A DNA stretch of 64,000 nucleotides from Actinomycetota bacterium. Lineage in GTDB: Bacteria > Actinomycetota > Acidimicrobiia > Spongiisociales > UBA4744. The stretch is taken from positions 44,828 to 108,827 of the forward strand of contig JAADGS010000090.1 of NCBI GenBank assembly GCA_013152275.1, in the 5' to 3' direction. Shown here one piece after another: positions 27,887 to 36,451 of this stretch (position 1 is its first letter; each line of letters opens with the position of its first letter). The position numbers were made by a program, and so were the translations under genes. The notes under the pieces were generated by a model that had not been told where the DNA came from, made no database searches, and worked only from the letters and a program-made list of their open reading frames with translations.

Positions 27887-27892
27887 AGTATA
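27887..27892 (-). promoter_or_regulatory. Candidate -10 element of phoH
   Basis: On the minus strand TATACT lies ten bases before the phoH start codon, which would give a nearly leaderless message. No good -35 hexamer is visible at 16-18 bases, and no ribosome binding site precedes the ATG. Confidence 0.35.
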
Positions 27893-27973
27893 GATGCGAG
27901 CGTGACCTGAGGGGAACCGTCGGTCGACGGCCGGTCATCAGCTACGAACTGCACGTCGTCGCGTGTCTTACCG

Positions 27974-28029
27974 AAAACTGATGACTGAGAACTGATAACC
28001 GAGAACTGACGACCGAAAACTGAGAACTC
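27974..28029. repeat. Heptamer tandem repeat, eight units (ANAACTG family)
   Basis: Eight consecutive 7-base units: AAAACTG, ATGACTG, AGAACTG, ATAACCG, AGAACTG, ACGACCG, AAAACTG, AGAACTC. The array ends one base before the stop codon of the CoA-ligase gene and lies upstream of phoH. The same unit family recurs at 46523-46557. Period and phase are exact over 56 bases while unit sequence varies. Confidence 0.85.
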
Positions 28030-28030
28030 T

Positions 28031-29233
28031 CTACTCCCAGGTGCGCCGATCGTCGATGATGCCATCGCCGGGCAGATCACCGACGACCTGCACATCGACG
28101 CGAAACCGCAGCGCCGATCTGATCTTCTGCTCGACTGCCTCGGAGAGGGCCGATTCGTCGATTCCTTCCTCGGCAACGATTTCGCAGCGCAACTCATCAC
28201 GATGCTCGACCCGGTCGATCACGAACCTGAATGAGTCCAGCCCGGGAGTCTCCGCGAGCGCCCGCTCGGCCTGAGCCGGATGGAGGAACATTCCCCGAAC
28301 CTTCACGGCATCACCGACACGACCCAGCCATCCGGCGAGACGCGGTGTCGCACGCCGACAGCCACAGGGCTCGACGATGAACCTGGAGAGGTCTCCCGTC
28401 CCGAATCGAACCAGCGGATAGTCTTCCTCGAAGAGCGTGACAACGACCTGTCCCTCTTCTCCATTCCAAAGCGGCTCGCCGCCGACCGGATCGCAGACCT
28501 GCACGAGCGCGTCGTCGGGAACGTGGAGACCTTCGGCCCGTTCACACTCGTAACCGAGGTTTCCCGTCTCGGCCGTTCCATATCCCTGCCGCACGGACGA
28601 CACGCGTTCCTCGAGCCAGGACCGCAGAGAGGGAGGGAGCGGCTCGGCGGTTACGAACGCGTGGTGAATCTGCAGATCGACACCGATCGCCTCGGCTTTC
28701 TCGAGCAGTGCCTTGAGGTAGCTCGGAAGTCCTATGAATGCCGTGATCCCCAGGTCGGCACATGCCTGCACCTGCAGGTCCATGTTTCCGACTCCCCCGG
28801 GCAGAACCGCGCATCCAACGGCGCGGGCGCCCTCTTCGAACATCGCTCCCGCCGGAGACAGGTGGTAGCCGAACGCGTTGAGCACGATGTCGTTGGATTC
28901 GAAACCGGCGGCACGAAGCGCCGGCGCCCACCTCCACGGGTCGGTCCGATCCAGTTCCGGTTCGTAGAGAGGCCCCGGCGACTGGAAGAGGCGTCGCACC
29001 GCGGCGCCTTCGGCGAGCAAGCCCCCGAAGGGACGTTCCATGATCTGTAATTGAAGGAGATCGTCCTTGGAGAGCACGGGCAGCCGGCTCAGGTCCTGGA
29101 CGGTTCGCATCTCTGCGGCTACCAGGCCTGCGCTCTCGAGCCGCTCGAAAAACGCCGTCGATTTCGCCGCCGCAGCTTCCACGAATGCGCCGACCACGCT
29201 ATCGAGACCGCGGCCGTATTCTTCAGGTGTCAT
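28031..29233 (-). CDS. Phenylacetate-CoA-ligase-like AMP-forming enzyme
   Basis: Adenylate-forming acid-CoA ligase of the PaaK branch, 400 aa, slightly shorter than typical PaaK (about 430). The N-terminus resembles PaaK (DLSRLPVLSKDDLLQLQ). Adenylation motifs include VRQGYGTAETGNLGYECE and RFGTGDLSRFI, and the C-terminal lid begins near GRVGDAVKVRGMFLHPAQ. The usual Ser/Thr/Gly-rich P-loop is replaced by LFQSPGPLYEPELDR, a variant also common in PaaK-like paralogues. The substrate is unknown; an aromatic or other carboxylic acid is expected. It is the last gene of the HAAT operon, 18 bases after livF. Confidence 0.8.
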   Translation of the reverse strand: MTPEEYGRGLDSVVGAFVEAAAAKSTAFFERLESAGLVAAEMRTVQDLSRLPVLSKDDLLQLQIMERPFGGLLAEGAAVRRLFQSPGPLYEPELDRTDPWRWAPALRAAGFESNDIVLNAFGYHLSPAGAMFEEGARAVGCAVLPGGVGNMDLQVQACADLGITAFIGLPSYLKALLEKAEAIGVDLQIHHAFVTAEPLPPSLRSWLEERVSSVRQGYGTAETGNLGYECERAEGLHVPDDALVQVCDPVGGEPLWNGEEGQVVVTLFEEDYPLVRFGTGDLSRFIVEPCGCRRATPRLAGWLGRVGDAVKVRGMFLHPAQAERALAETPGLDSFRFVIDRVEHRDELRCEIVAEEGIDESALSEAVEQKIRSALRFRVDVQVVGDLPGDGIIDDRRTWE

Positions 29234-29251
29234 CGCTTGTCTCCTCGAGCC

Positions 29252-30106
29252 TCAGAGCCAGCGTTTCCGTCGCTTGTAGTGCTTGACGTCGCGGTAGCTC
29301 TTGCGTTCACCCGACTCGCTGATTCCCAGATAGAACTCCTGCACGTCGGGGTTCTCCGCCAATTCGCCTGCCGGTCCCTCGAGCACGATTCGGCCGTTCT
29401 CCATGATGTAGCCATGGTCGGCAATGTTCAATGCCAGCCTGGCGTTCTGCTCGACGAGAAGAACCGTCGTCCCGAGATCTCGATGCAGCCTCTGGATGAT
29501 GGCGAAGATCTCTCGCACGAGGATCGGAGCGAGTCCGAGCGACGGCTCGTCGAGCATGAGCAGCTTCGGCCGCTGCATGAGGGCACGTCCCATCGCCAGC
29601 ATCTGCTGCTCACCTCCCGACAGGTAACCGGCCACCTGATTGGATCGCTCCTCGAGCTGTGGAAAGTACTCGTACACCAGCCGGAACTCATCGGACACGT
29701 TGCCTTCCCGCCAGCGCGAATACGCCGCGGCGATCAGGTTTTCGTGCACGGTCAAGTGCTCGAAGACCCTCCTTCCCTCCATGACGAGCGAGATCCCCGA
29801 CCGAACGATATGGGCCGGATCGAACTCGGTGATCTCCATGCCGTCGAAGCTGATGTGCCCTTCGCTGATCTCGCCGTCTTCGGACGGCAGCAAGCCCATG
29901 ATCGCTTTGAGGGTCGTGGACTTGCCGGCCCCGTTCGCACCGAGCAGGGCGATGAGATCGCCACGTTTCACCTGCAGGGAGAGGCCGCGTAGCACGAGGA
30001 TCACCTCGTCGTAGATCACCTCGACGTTGTTGACATCGAGAAGCACGCCGGTGGCAGGGGCGGTTCCCGCCGCCCCTGCCCAGTCGCCCGTGGCCGTCGT
30101 CGTCAC
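29252..30106 (-). CDS. HAAT-type ABC transporter ATPase, LivF-like
   Basis: ATPase subunit of a hydrophobic-amino-acid-type importer, 284 aa. Walker A is GANGAGKST, the signature is LSGGEQQMLAMGRALM and Walker B is LLMLDEPSLGLAP. It carries a 30-residue N-terminal extension and a basic C-terminal tail (KSYRDVKHYKRRKRWL) beyond a standard LivF. The GTG start shares one base with the stop codon of the binding-protein gene. The tail is unusual and could contact nucleic acid or lipid. Confidence 0.9.
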   Translation of the reverse strand: MTTTATGDWAGAAGTAPATGVLLDVNNVEVIYDEVILVLRGLSLQVKRGDLIALLGANGAGKSTTLKAIMGLLPSEDGEISEGHISFDGMEITEFDPAHIVRSGISLVMEGRRVFEHLTVHENLIAAAYSRWREGNVSDEFRLVYEYFPQLEERSNQVAGYLSGGEQQMLAMGRALMQRPKLLMLDEPSLGLAPILVREIFAIIQRLHRDLGTTVLLVEQNARLALNIADHGYIMENGRIVLEGPAGELAENPDVQEFYLGISESGERKSYRDVKHYKRRKRWL

Positions 30107-31281
30107 TACGGAGTCATCTCCGATATGACACGCGTCCAGACTCCGTTCTCCACCTTGTAGATACCGGCACCTGCCATACCTTTGTGACTGGTTTTCGAGA
30201 ACCCGATGGGAACGCTGACGCCTCCCGTATCGAAGTTCGATATCGACTCGAGGGCGCTCTTGATCGCCGGACCCGTCACGTCGTCGCCGGCATCGACGAC
30301 ATTCTTGATGGCCTGGGCCATCACAGCCATCGTGTACCAGCCCTGCGTGTAATGCAGGCCCTCGTCCGTCAGGGTCTTACCCTGCGACTTCAGGAACTCG
30401 CTCGGTGCCTTGAAACCGGGATCATCCGACTGCACCGACGCCCACGGCAACACACCCATGACGCCTTCGGCCGCGTCACCGGCCAGGTTCACGAAGCCTT
30501 CGTCCGCACACCAGTTCAGACAGATCATCGTGACGTCGAGACCCTGACCCTTGACATCACGAGCCAGCAAGGCGGCAGGACTCGACACGTTCTGCACGAT
30601 GATGTGCGTCACACCCTGAGCCTTCGCCTTCGTCAACTCGGCCAGATAATCGGTGGCACCACCAGGCATCGCATAGTCCGCGTATCCCATGTCCAGTCCC
30701 TTGGACTGGATGTACGCGGCACCGTCGGCAACCGGTGAGAGCCCGAACGGGCTGTCATGGTGGAACACGGCGATCTCTGCACGACCGCTGTAGTTCTCAC
30801 TGATCCATTTCAACGCGATCCGCATCTGATCCGAGTAGCTCGTCGCCACGACGAAGTTGTACGGCGTGTCGGCGGGGTTCGTGAGCGCTTCCGAGTAGGA
30901 AGCCGACATGAACGGGATCTTGTCTTCGGTGATCCGAGTCCTCAAAGCCTCCGTGTCACCGGTGCCCCAGCCCATGAACGCGACGATTCCCTCAGAGACA
31001 TACTGAGAGTACAGCTGCTCGGCGGTGTCCACCTTGTACTGATAGTCCTGCCACTTGAGGTCGATCTGGCGTCCGTCGATCCCACCCTTCGCGTTCAACC
31101 AGTCGACGTAGCCGCGAACGCCGTCGGCATACGGCGTCCCCACGTCTCCGGTTGGTCCCGTCAGGTCGAAGATCGCGCCCACCTTGATCGGCTCGCTGCT
31201 GCTCGAACCACCACCTCCACAGGCGGCTACCAGCAGGGCCAGCACCATTCCCAAGGCAAGATAGATTGCGGTTCTCTTCAT
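30106..31281 (-). CDS. HAAT-type substrate-binding lipoprotein, LivK-like
   Basis: Peripla_BP_6 type solute-binding protein, 391 aa, with lipobox LLVAAC (Cys21) and a Gly/Ser linker. It begins KVGAIFDLTGPTGDVGTPYADGV, as family members do. The start ATG 31281 is preceded by GAGGAGGAAGG. The ligand cannot be read from sequence; the co-encoded CoA ligases argue for a carboxylic acid rather than branched-chain amino acids. It lies between livM and livF, whereas binding-protein genes more often come first. Confidence 0.9.
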   Translation of the reverse strand: MKRTAIYLALGMVLALLVAACGGGGSSSSEPIKVGAIFDLTGPTGDVGTPYADGVRGYVDWLNAKGGIDGRQIDLKWQDYQYKVDTAEQLYSQYVSEGIVAFMGWGTGDTEALRTRITEDKIPFMSASYSEALTNPADTPYNFVVATSYSDQMRIALKWISENYSGRAEIAVFHHDSPFGLSPVADGAAYIQSKGLDMGYADYAMPGGATDYLAELTKAKAQGVTHIIVQNVSSPAALLARDVKGQGLDVTMICLNWCADEGFVNLAGDAAEGVMGVLPWASVQSDDPGFKAPSEFLKSQGKTLTDEGLHYTQGWYTMAVMAQAIKNVVDAGDDVTGPAIKSALESISNFDTGGVSVPIGFSKTSHKGMAGAGIYKVENGVWTRVISEMTP

Positions 31282-31294
31282 GGCCTTCCTCCTC

Positions 31295-32344
31295 TCAATA
31301 TCTGAATGGCCACAGTCGGAAGTAGTCACGGATGCGTTCCCATATCCGTGCAAGCCCTCGAGGCTCGAAAATCAGAAACAGAATGATGACAAGCCCGAAT
31401 ACACCAAGCTGGATCGCGGGGAGCTGTTGGGACAGGGCCGGCAGCACGCCCTGGATCGACTGCCCCGCACGCTGGATCAGTGCGGGGACCACCGTCATGA
31501 ATCCGGCCCCATAGATGGCCCCGGCGACACTGCCGAGCCCACCGACGATGATCATCGCCAGGTAGGTGATCGACACGTCGAAGGTGAAGCGCTCCCAGGT
31601 GACGATGCTCCGATAGGAGGCGAGCAGGGCTCCGGCAAGACCTACGAACCCCGAAGATATCGCGAAGGACCACAGCTTGTACTTCCAGACGGTGACCCCG
31701 ATCACATCCGCGGCGATGTCCTGATCTCGAATGGCCACGAAGGACCTGCCGAGACCCGTCCGGAACAGATTGAGCGCCGCAAGTGTCGCGAGGACGACGA
31801 GCGCCAGGATGATCCAATACCAGATGAACTCGGACCTGATCTCCGTCTTGAAGGCAACCGGTCGGGGAACCACGAGCGACTCCACGCCACCGGTGACCAC
31901 GTCCCACGTCCGAACGACATAGATGATGATCACTTGCGCGGCCAACGTGGCGATCGCCAGGTAGAGCCCCTTGAGGCGGACTGCCGGAAGCCCGATCACC
32001 GCTCCGACGGCCGCGGTGACGAGCACGGCGGCAGCGATCCCCAGTGGCGTCGGCCAGTGCAATCGTGCGATCAGAATGCCGGCCGTATACGCGCCGACGG
32101 CAAGGAAGCCTCCCTGCCCGAGACTGATCAATCCCGTGAAACCGGTGAGGATGTTCAGCCCGATGGCTCCGATTGCGGCAATGCCGACCATATTGAGGAT
32201 TGTGAGCCAGTACGAAGAGGCAACGAACGGAACGACACCGAGGAACACGAGGAGCACCGACAGCCGGATCCAGTCCGCCTTGGTCTGGCGAAGTGCCAGA
32301 TCTTGACTGTATTTGGTGTGATAGATACCCGTTGCTATCGCCAT
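31295..32344 (-). CDS. HAAT-type ABC permease, LivM-like
   Basis: Membrane subunit, 349 aa, with about nine to ten helices. The conserved region is GLISLGQGGFLAVGAYTAG, and the loop that meets the ATPase reads FVAIRDQDIAADVIGVTVWKYKLWSFAISS. Start ATG 32344 lies three bases after the livH stop. It pairs with the LivH-like permease to form the transport channel. Confidence 0.92.
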   Translation of the reverse strand: MAIATGIYHTKYSQDLALRQTKADWIRLSVLLVFLGVVPFVASSYWLTILNMVGIAAIGAIGLNILTGFTGLISLGQGGFLAVGAYTAGILIARLHWPTPLGIAAAVLVTAAVGAVIGLPAVRLKGLYLAIATLAAQVIIIYVVRTWDVVTGGVESLVVPRPVAFKTEIRSEFIWYWIILALVVLATLAALNLFRTGLGRSFVAIRDQDIAADVIGVTVWKYKLWSFAISSGFVGLAGALLASYRSIVTWERFTFDVSITYLAMIIVGGLGSVAGAIYGAGFMTVVPALIQRAGQSIQGVLPALSQQLPAIQLGVFGLVIILFLIFEPRGLARIWERIRDYFRLWPFRY

Positions 32345-32347
32345 CGC

Positions 32348-33220
32348 CTACACCCTCTCGATCCGCACTTCGCCGAACATTCCGTACGGCTTGATGAGCA
32401 GCACGAGGACGAGCACCAGGTAGGGGACGACTTCGCCGAGTCCGGCGCTCACGTAGCCGGCAACGTACTGACGAGTCAGCCCGATGATCAGCCCTCCGAT
32501 GAGAGCGCCCGCGATCGAATCCAGCCCTCCGACGATCACGACCGCGAAGACGAGCAAGCCGAACGAAGCCACACCGATGGAAACGCCGATCATGATCGCC
32601 ACGAGGACACCGCCAAAGACGGCGCTGACGGCAGCCAGCGCCCAGGACAATGCGAAGATTCTGCGAACACTGATCCCCATCACCATGGCGGCCTGCTGAT
32701 CGTCTGCCACCGCCCGCATCGCCACACCGAAGTGGGACTTTCGGAAGAAGAGAGCGAAGGCCGCCAACGCGACGAGAGCGATACCGATCGCCCACAGCCG
32801 GTTCTCTGGAAGCGGCGCGCCGAAGAGGACGACAGAGACATCCGGAATGATCGTCGGCATCTTGCGTAGGTTCGTCCCCCAGATCCCCTGCACGAGTGAC
32901 CTGAGCACCGCCGAGAGGCCGATCGTGACCATGATCACCGCAATCGCGGACTCCCCGACCATCGGCCGAAGCACGGATCGTTCGATGGCCACCCCCATAC
33001 CGATGGCGACGACGATTCCCAGGAGCACGGCCAGAGGCCACGCCAGCCCAAAGGTCACCATCCCGGCCCAGACCACATAGGCGCCGATGAGGAGGAACTC
33101 TCCTTGCGCGAAGTTGATGACGCCGGTCGCTTTGAAGATCAGGACGAACCCGAGTGCCGCAAGGGCGAGAATCGCCCCGTTTGCCAGACCGTTGACCGTC
33201 AGCTGGATAAAGGTGCTCAT
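32348..33220 (-). CDS. HAAT-type ABC permease, LivH-like
   Basis: Membrane subunit, 290 aa from ATG 33220. Family motifs GVINFAQGEFLLIGAYV and MRAVADDQQAAMVMGISVRRIFALSWALAA are present. The ATG overlaps the stop codon of the upstream acyl-CoA synthetase (ATGA), so ligase and permease are translationally coupled. Confidence 0.92.
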   Translation of the reverse strand: MSTFIQLTVNGLANGAILALAALGFVLIFKATGVINFAQGEFLLIGAYVVWAGMVTFGLAWPLAVLLGIVVAIGMGVAIERSVLRPMVGESAIAVIMVTIGLSAVLRSLVQGIWGTNLRKMPTIIPDVSVVLFGAPLPENRLWAIGIALVALAAFALFFRKSHFGVAMRAVADDQQAAMVMGISVRRIFALSWALAAVSAVFGGVLVAIMIGVSIGVASFGLLVFAVVIVGGLDSIAGALIGGLIIGLTRQYVAGYVSAGLGEVVPYLVLVLVLLIKPYGMFGEVRIERV

Positions 33221-35157
33221 CGTCCGGTGCTCCATGCGTAGCGACGACGCTTGCCCGAGGGTGTGAACGTCTCCATGTCGAAGATCCTCAGACGAACCTC
33301 ACGATCAACCGTCGTCCCGTCTTGATAGGTGATCGTACTGGTAATCGTGACTGCCTCTCTCTCGGGCGTGTAGAGAGCCTCGATGAGGTCCGCATACCGG
33401 GTGGCAATCGTTCCCCGGCGGACCTTGCGGGTCCTGGTGATTTCGTCGTCATCCGGATCGAACTGCTTGTGCAGGATGAGGAACCGCCGCACGCGAGCGC
33501 CGGGCGGCAGGTCCTGATTCGCCTTGGCAATGTCCTCCGCGACCAGTGTGTACACCTCGTCCATCTGTGACAAGTCCGTGTAGGTCGTGTATGCGAGATG
33601 CTCTCGCTCCGCCCATGCACCGACGGTCTGGCCGTCGATGGTGATGATGGCAGCGATGTACGGATGGTCTCCGCCGAAAGTCACGGCCTCTTCGACGAAC
33701 TGTGAGAACTTCATCTTGTTCTCGATGAATGCGGGAGAGAATGCCGTACCGTCAGGAAGGTGCATGACGTCTTTGGCCCGGTCGATGACGACAAGTTGTC
33801 CGTCCTCGTCGATGAAACCGGCGTCGCCCGTATGCAACCATCCGTCGGCTTCGAGAGCACTCTCCGTTGCTTCCGGATTGCGGTAGTAGCCCTGGAACAC
33901 AGCCGGAGAGCGCAACAGGATCTCTCCATCGTCTGCGATGCGCATCTCGGTTCCGGCAATCGGGGTACCCACCGTGTTGAACTTGATGTCTCCATCCCGG
34001 TGAACGACGGCGATGCCACAGATCTCCGTCTGCCCATAGATCTGTTTGAGGTTCACTCCGATCGAGTGGAAGAAACGAAACACGTCGGGTCCGAGCGGTG
34101 CACCCCCTGTGTAGGCGCGTTTGATGCGAGTGAGGCCGAGCTGATCGCGTACCGGTCTCAACGCGACCACATCCGCGATCGCCAGCCGGTACCGCAAACC
34201 CGGCGGAAGCTGCTCGCCTCGCACGAGGAGATCCGCGGCTTCCTCCCCGACGTCGAATCCCCACGAGAAGACGTGTTTCTTGAGCCAACCGGCTTCACCA
34301 ATGCGCACCTGCACCGTTGACAGCATCGACTCCCAGATCCTCGGCGGCGCAAACATGACGTTCGGCCCTATCTCACGCATGTCGGACTGGACCGTTTCGG
34401 CCTCTTCAGGAAAGCTGATGGTGAACCCCGCCTGGAATCCACAGGCCAACGCCATCATCTGCTCCCCCACCCACGCAAACGGAAGAAAACTCACGAAGCG
34501 GTCCTCGGCGTCGAGCGGATCTGCCTCCATGAGGTTCCTCCCCATGGAAAGGAGGTTGCGGTGACTCAGCATCGCCAGCTTGGGCAGGCCGGTCGTGCCG
34601 CTGGTCGTACACAGCACGGCGGTGTCCTCACCCGAGCCCAGGTCGATCTGTTCGTCGATCCAGTCCGGGTGCTCGGCCTCGAACACCCGCCCGAGTTCTT
34701 CGACCTTGGTGAACTCGATCAGTTTCGGATCGTCGTAGAGTTCCAGACCCTGCGGGTCGTAGTAGATGATCTTCTCGATCGTCGAAGGAAGATCGATCAG
34801 CTTGTCCACCTGCTCCTGATCTTCTGCAACGATCAGCCTGATTCCGGCATGTGTGATGATGTGGACGATCTCCTCGCCGATAGAGGTCGGGTAGATCCCC
34901 ACCGACATGCCCCCAAGCGCCTGGACACCGAGCTCGGCGATCAGCCACTCGGGACGGTTGTCGCCGAGAACGGCGATGACGTCTCCTCGACCGACCCCCA
35001 TCGTCGAGATGCCCTGAGCAAAGGCTCGAACCCGCCCGTTGAACTCCGCCCAGTTCTCCGCCTGCCAGATCCCATAGCGTTTCTCCTGCAAGGCGATTCG
35101 ATCACCCATGGTTGCTGCCATGTGCCGAAGCACCTTGGGGAACGTGTCCGGCGTCAA
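33217..35157 (-). CDS. Long-chain-type acyl-CoA synthetase (FadD15-like)
   Basis: AMP-forming acid-CoA ligase, 646 aa. The P-loop is TSGTTGLPKLAMLSHRN, with ADP-forming-fold motifs YGQTEICGIAVVH and LHTGDAGFIDEDGQLVVIDRAKD. It starts at TTG 35157, which overlaps the livG stop; GGGGAGGA seven bases upstream supports this start. The C-terminus has an extra 50 residues beyond typical FadD. Its position between livG and livH suggests that it activates the imported acid or traps it as a CoA thioester. Confidence 0.88.
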   Translation of the reverse strand: MTPDTFPKVLRHMAATMGDRIALQEKRYGIWQAENWAEFNGRVRAFAQGISTMGVGRGDVIAVLGDNRPEWLIAELGVQALGGMSVGIYPTSIGEEIVHIITHAGIRLIVAEDQEQVDKLIDLPSTIEKIIYYDPQGLELYDDPKLIEFTKVEELGRVFEAEHPDWIDEQIDLGSGEDTAVLCTTSGTTGLPKLAMLSHRNLLSMGRNLMEADPLDAEDRFVSFLPFAWVGEQMMALACGFQAGFTISFPEEAETVQSDMREIGPNVMFAPPRIWESMLSTVQVRIGEAGWLKKHVFSWGFDVGEEAADLLVRGEQLPPGLRYRLAIADVVALRPVRDQLGLTRIKRAYTGGAPLGPDVFRFFHSIGVNLKQIYGQTEICGIAVVHRDGDIKFNTVGTPIAGTEMRIADDGEILLRSPAVFQGYYRNPEATESALEADGWLHTGDAGFIDEDGQLVVIDRAKDVMHLPDGTAFSPAFIENKMKFSQFVEEAVTFGGDHPYIAAIITIDGQTVGAWAEREHLAYTTYTDLSQMDEVYTLVAEDIAKANQDLPPGARVRRFLILHKQFDPDDDEITRTRKVRRGTIATRYADLIEALYTPEREAVTITSTITYQDGTTVDREVRLRIFDMETFTPSGKRRRYAWSTGR

Positions 35158-35984
35158 CTCTGATCCTCCCCGAGGTACGCCTCGATCACCGCCGGATTCC
35201 TCGACACCTCCGCCGGAGACCCGGAGGCCACGAGCTGGCCGAAATCGAGAACACTGACCGAGTCCGAAATGTCCATGACGACGCCCATGTCGTGCTCGAT
35301 GAGAATAGTGCTGATACCGGCAAGCTGATTCACATCGAGGATGTAGCGCGCCATGTCCTCCTTCTCCTCGGCGTTCATGCCGGCCATCGGCTCGTCCAGC
35401 AACAGGAGCGCAGGCTGCATGGCCAGCGCGCGTCCCAACTCGACACGCTTCTGAAAACCGTAGGCAAGGGAGCCGACAGCCTGGGACCGCACCGATTGAA
35501 TCTCGAGGAGATCGATGACCTCTTCGACGAGTTCCCTGTGTTCGATCTCCTGACGCCGGGCAGGTCCGACGAACAGCATGGACCGCCAGACACGATGACG
35601 CATGTGCACATGGCGTCCGAGCATGAGGTTGTCGAGCACCGTCATGTGCTGAAAGAGCTCGATGTTCTGGAAGGTGCGGGCAACACCCCAGCGTGCCGTC
35701 TCACTCGGAGCAGCTTTGGTCAACTCGTGTAGCGTCTCGCCGTCGTTGAGAGTGATGCTCCCCCGCTGCGGCCGATACAGACCACTGATGCAGTTCAGCA
35801 GCGACGTCTTGCCTGCACCGTTGGGTCCGATGATGGCATGAATCTCTCCCTGACGGACGCCGTCCGAGACGTCGCGTAGAGCCTGCACACCACCAAACGC
35901 GAGGCTCACATCTTTGATCTCGAGCTGCGGCGTTCCCGGTGACAGCCGGCTGCCATTCAGTGTGAATCGGTACTCTCTCGACAT
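35154..35984 (-). CDS. HAAT-type ABC transporter ATPase, LivG-like
   Basis: ATPase subunit, 276 aa from ATG 35984 (MSREYRFTLNGSRL). Walker A is GPNGAGKTS, the signature region is LAYGFQKRVELGRALA and Walker B is LLLLDEPMAGM. The C-terminus has the BCA_ABC_TP_C-type end (NPAVIEAYLGED). A longer open frame upstream covers repeat-like DNA and the hinT end and is rejected. It is the first gene of the leftward operon livG-fadD-livH-livM-livK-livF-paaK-like. Confidence 0.92.
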   Translation of the reverse strand: MSREYRFTLNGSRLSPGTPQLEIKDVSLAFGGVQALRDVSDGVRQGEIHAIIGPNGAGKTSLLNCISGLYRPQRGSITLNDGETLHELTKAAPSETARWGVARTFQNIELFQHMTVLDNLMLGRHVHMRHRVWRSMLFVGPARRQEIEHRELVEEVIDLLEIQSVRSQAVGSLAYGFQKRVELGRALAMQPALLLLDEPMAGMNAEEKEDMARYILDVNQLAGISTILIEHDMGVVMDISDSVSVLDFGQLVASGSPAEVSRNPAVIEAYLGEDQS

Positions 35985-36059
35985 GACGATGTTGGAGAGC
36001 GTACCAAGGCGACGACCACCGATGTCGTGGGAACCGCGAAAAAGGTCGATACCTGAGAA

Positions 36060-36108
36060 GGTACCTGGTACCCCGCCCGTACCCGGTGCCTCGTACCAGG
36101 ACCCTGGA
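36060..36108. repeat. Degenerate GGTACCN heptamer tract
   Basis: Seven 7-base steps with a decaying GTACC core: GGTACCT, GGTACCC, CGCCCGT, ACCCGGT, GCCTCGT, ACCAGGA, CCCTGGA. It lies between hinT and livG and ends five bases from the hinT stop. It is the weakest member of the heptamer set. Confidence 0.45.
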
Positions 36109-36112
36109 CCAC

Positions 36113-36451
36113 TCAACGTTGCGGCTCGGCCCATCCGCCCATGAGATGGAAATGCAGATGGAAGACCGTCTGCCCCGCTGCGGGACCGACGTTCGTGACA
36201 ACGCGCCACCCCTGATCGAGCTGCCTCTCGCGAGCGATACCTGCCGCCGTGATGAAGATCTCCGCCAGCAGACCACCTTCGGCACTCGTGATCTCCCCCG
36301 CAGAGTCGGCAACGTGCCGCTTGGGGATGATCAGAACGTGGGTCGGGGCCACGGGATTGATGTCGTTGAAGGCGAGAACATGGTCGGTCTCCGCGACAAC
36401 ATCCGCAGGGATCGAGCCTTCAACGATCTTGCAGAAGAGGCAGTCCTTCAA
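36113..36451 (-). CDS. hinT: HIT-family nucleotide phosphoramidase/hydrolase (HinT)
   Basis: A 112-residue HIT protein that hydrolyses AMP-linked phosphoramidates. The zinc-type Cys pair CLFCKIV is at the N-terminus, with HVLIIPKRHV in the middle. The catalytic triad motif HLHFHLMGG is at the C-terminus. The start lies 32 bases inside the end of mtaB in another frame, an unusually long overlap. The conserved N-terminus MKDCLFCKI leaves little choice of start. Confidence 0.93.
   Translation of the reverse strand: MKDCLFCKIVEGSIPADVVAETDHVLAFNDINPVAPTHVLIIPKRHVADSAGEITSAEGGLLAEIFITAAGIARERQLDQGWRVVTNVGPAAGQTVFHLHFHLMGGWAEPQR

Noticed and set aside
31280..32869. Plus-strand open frame of 529 codons
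   Set aside because: Antisense to the LivM/LivH permeases; no plausible start region or domain.
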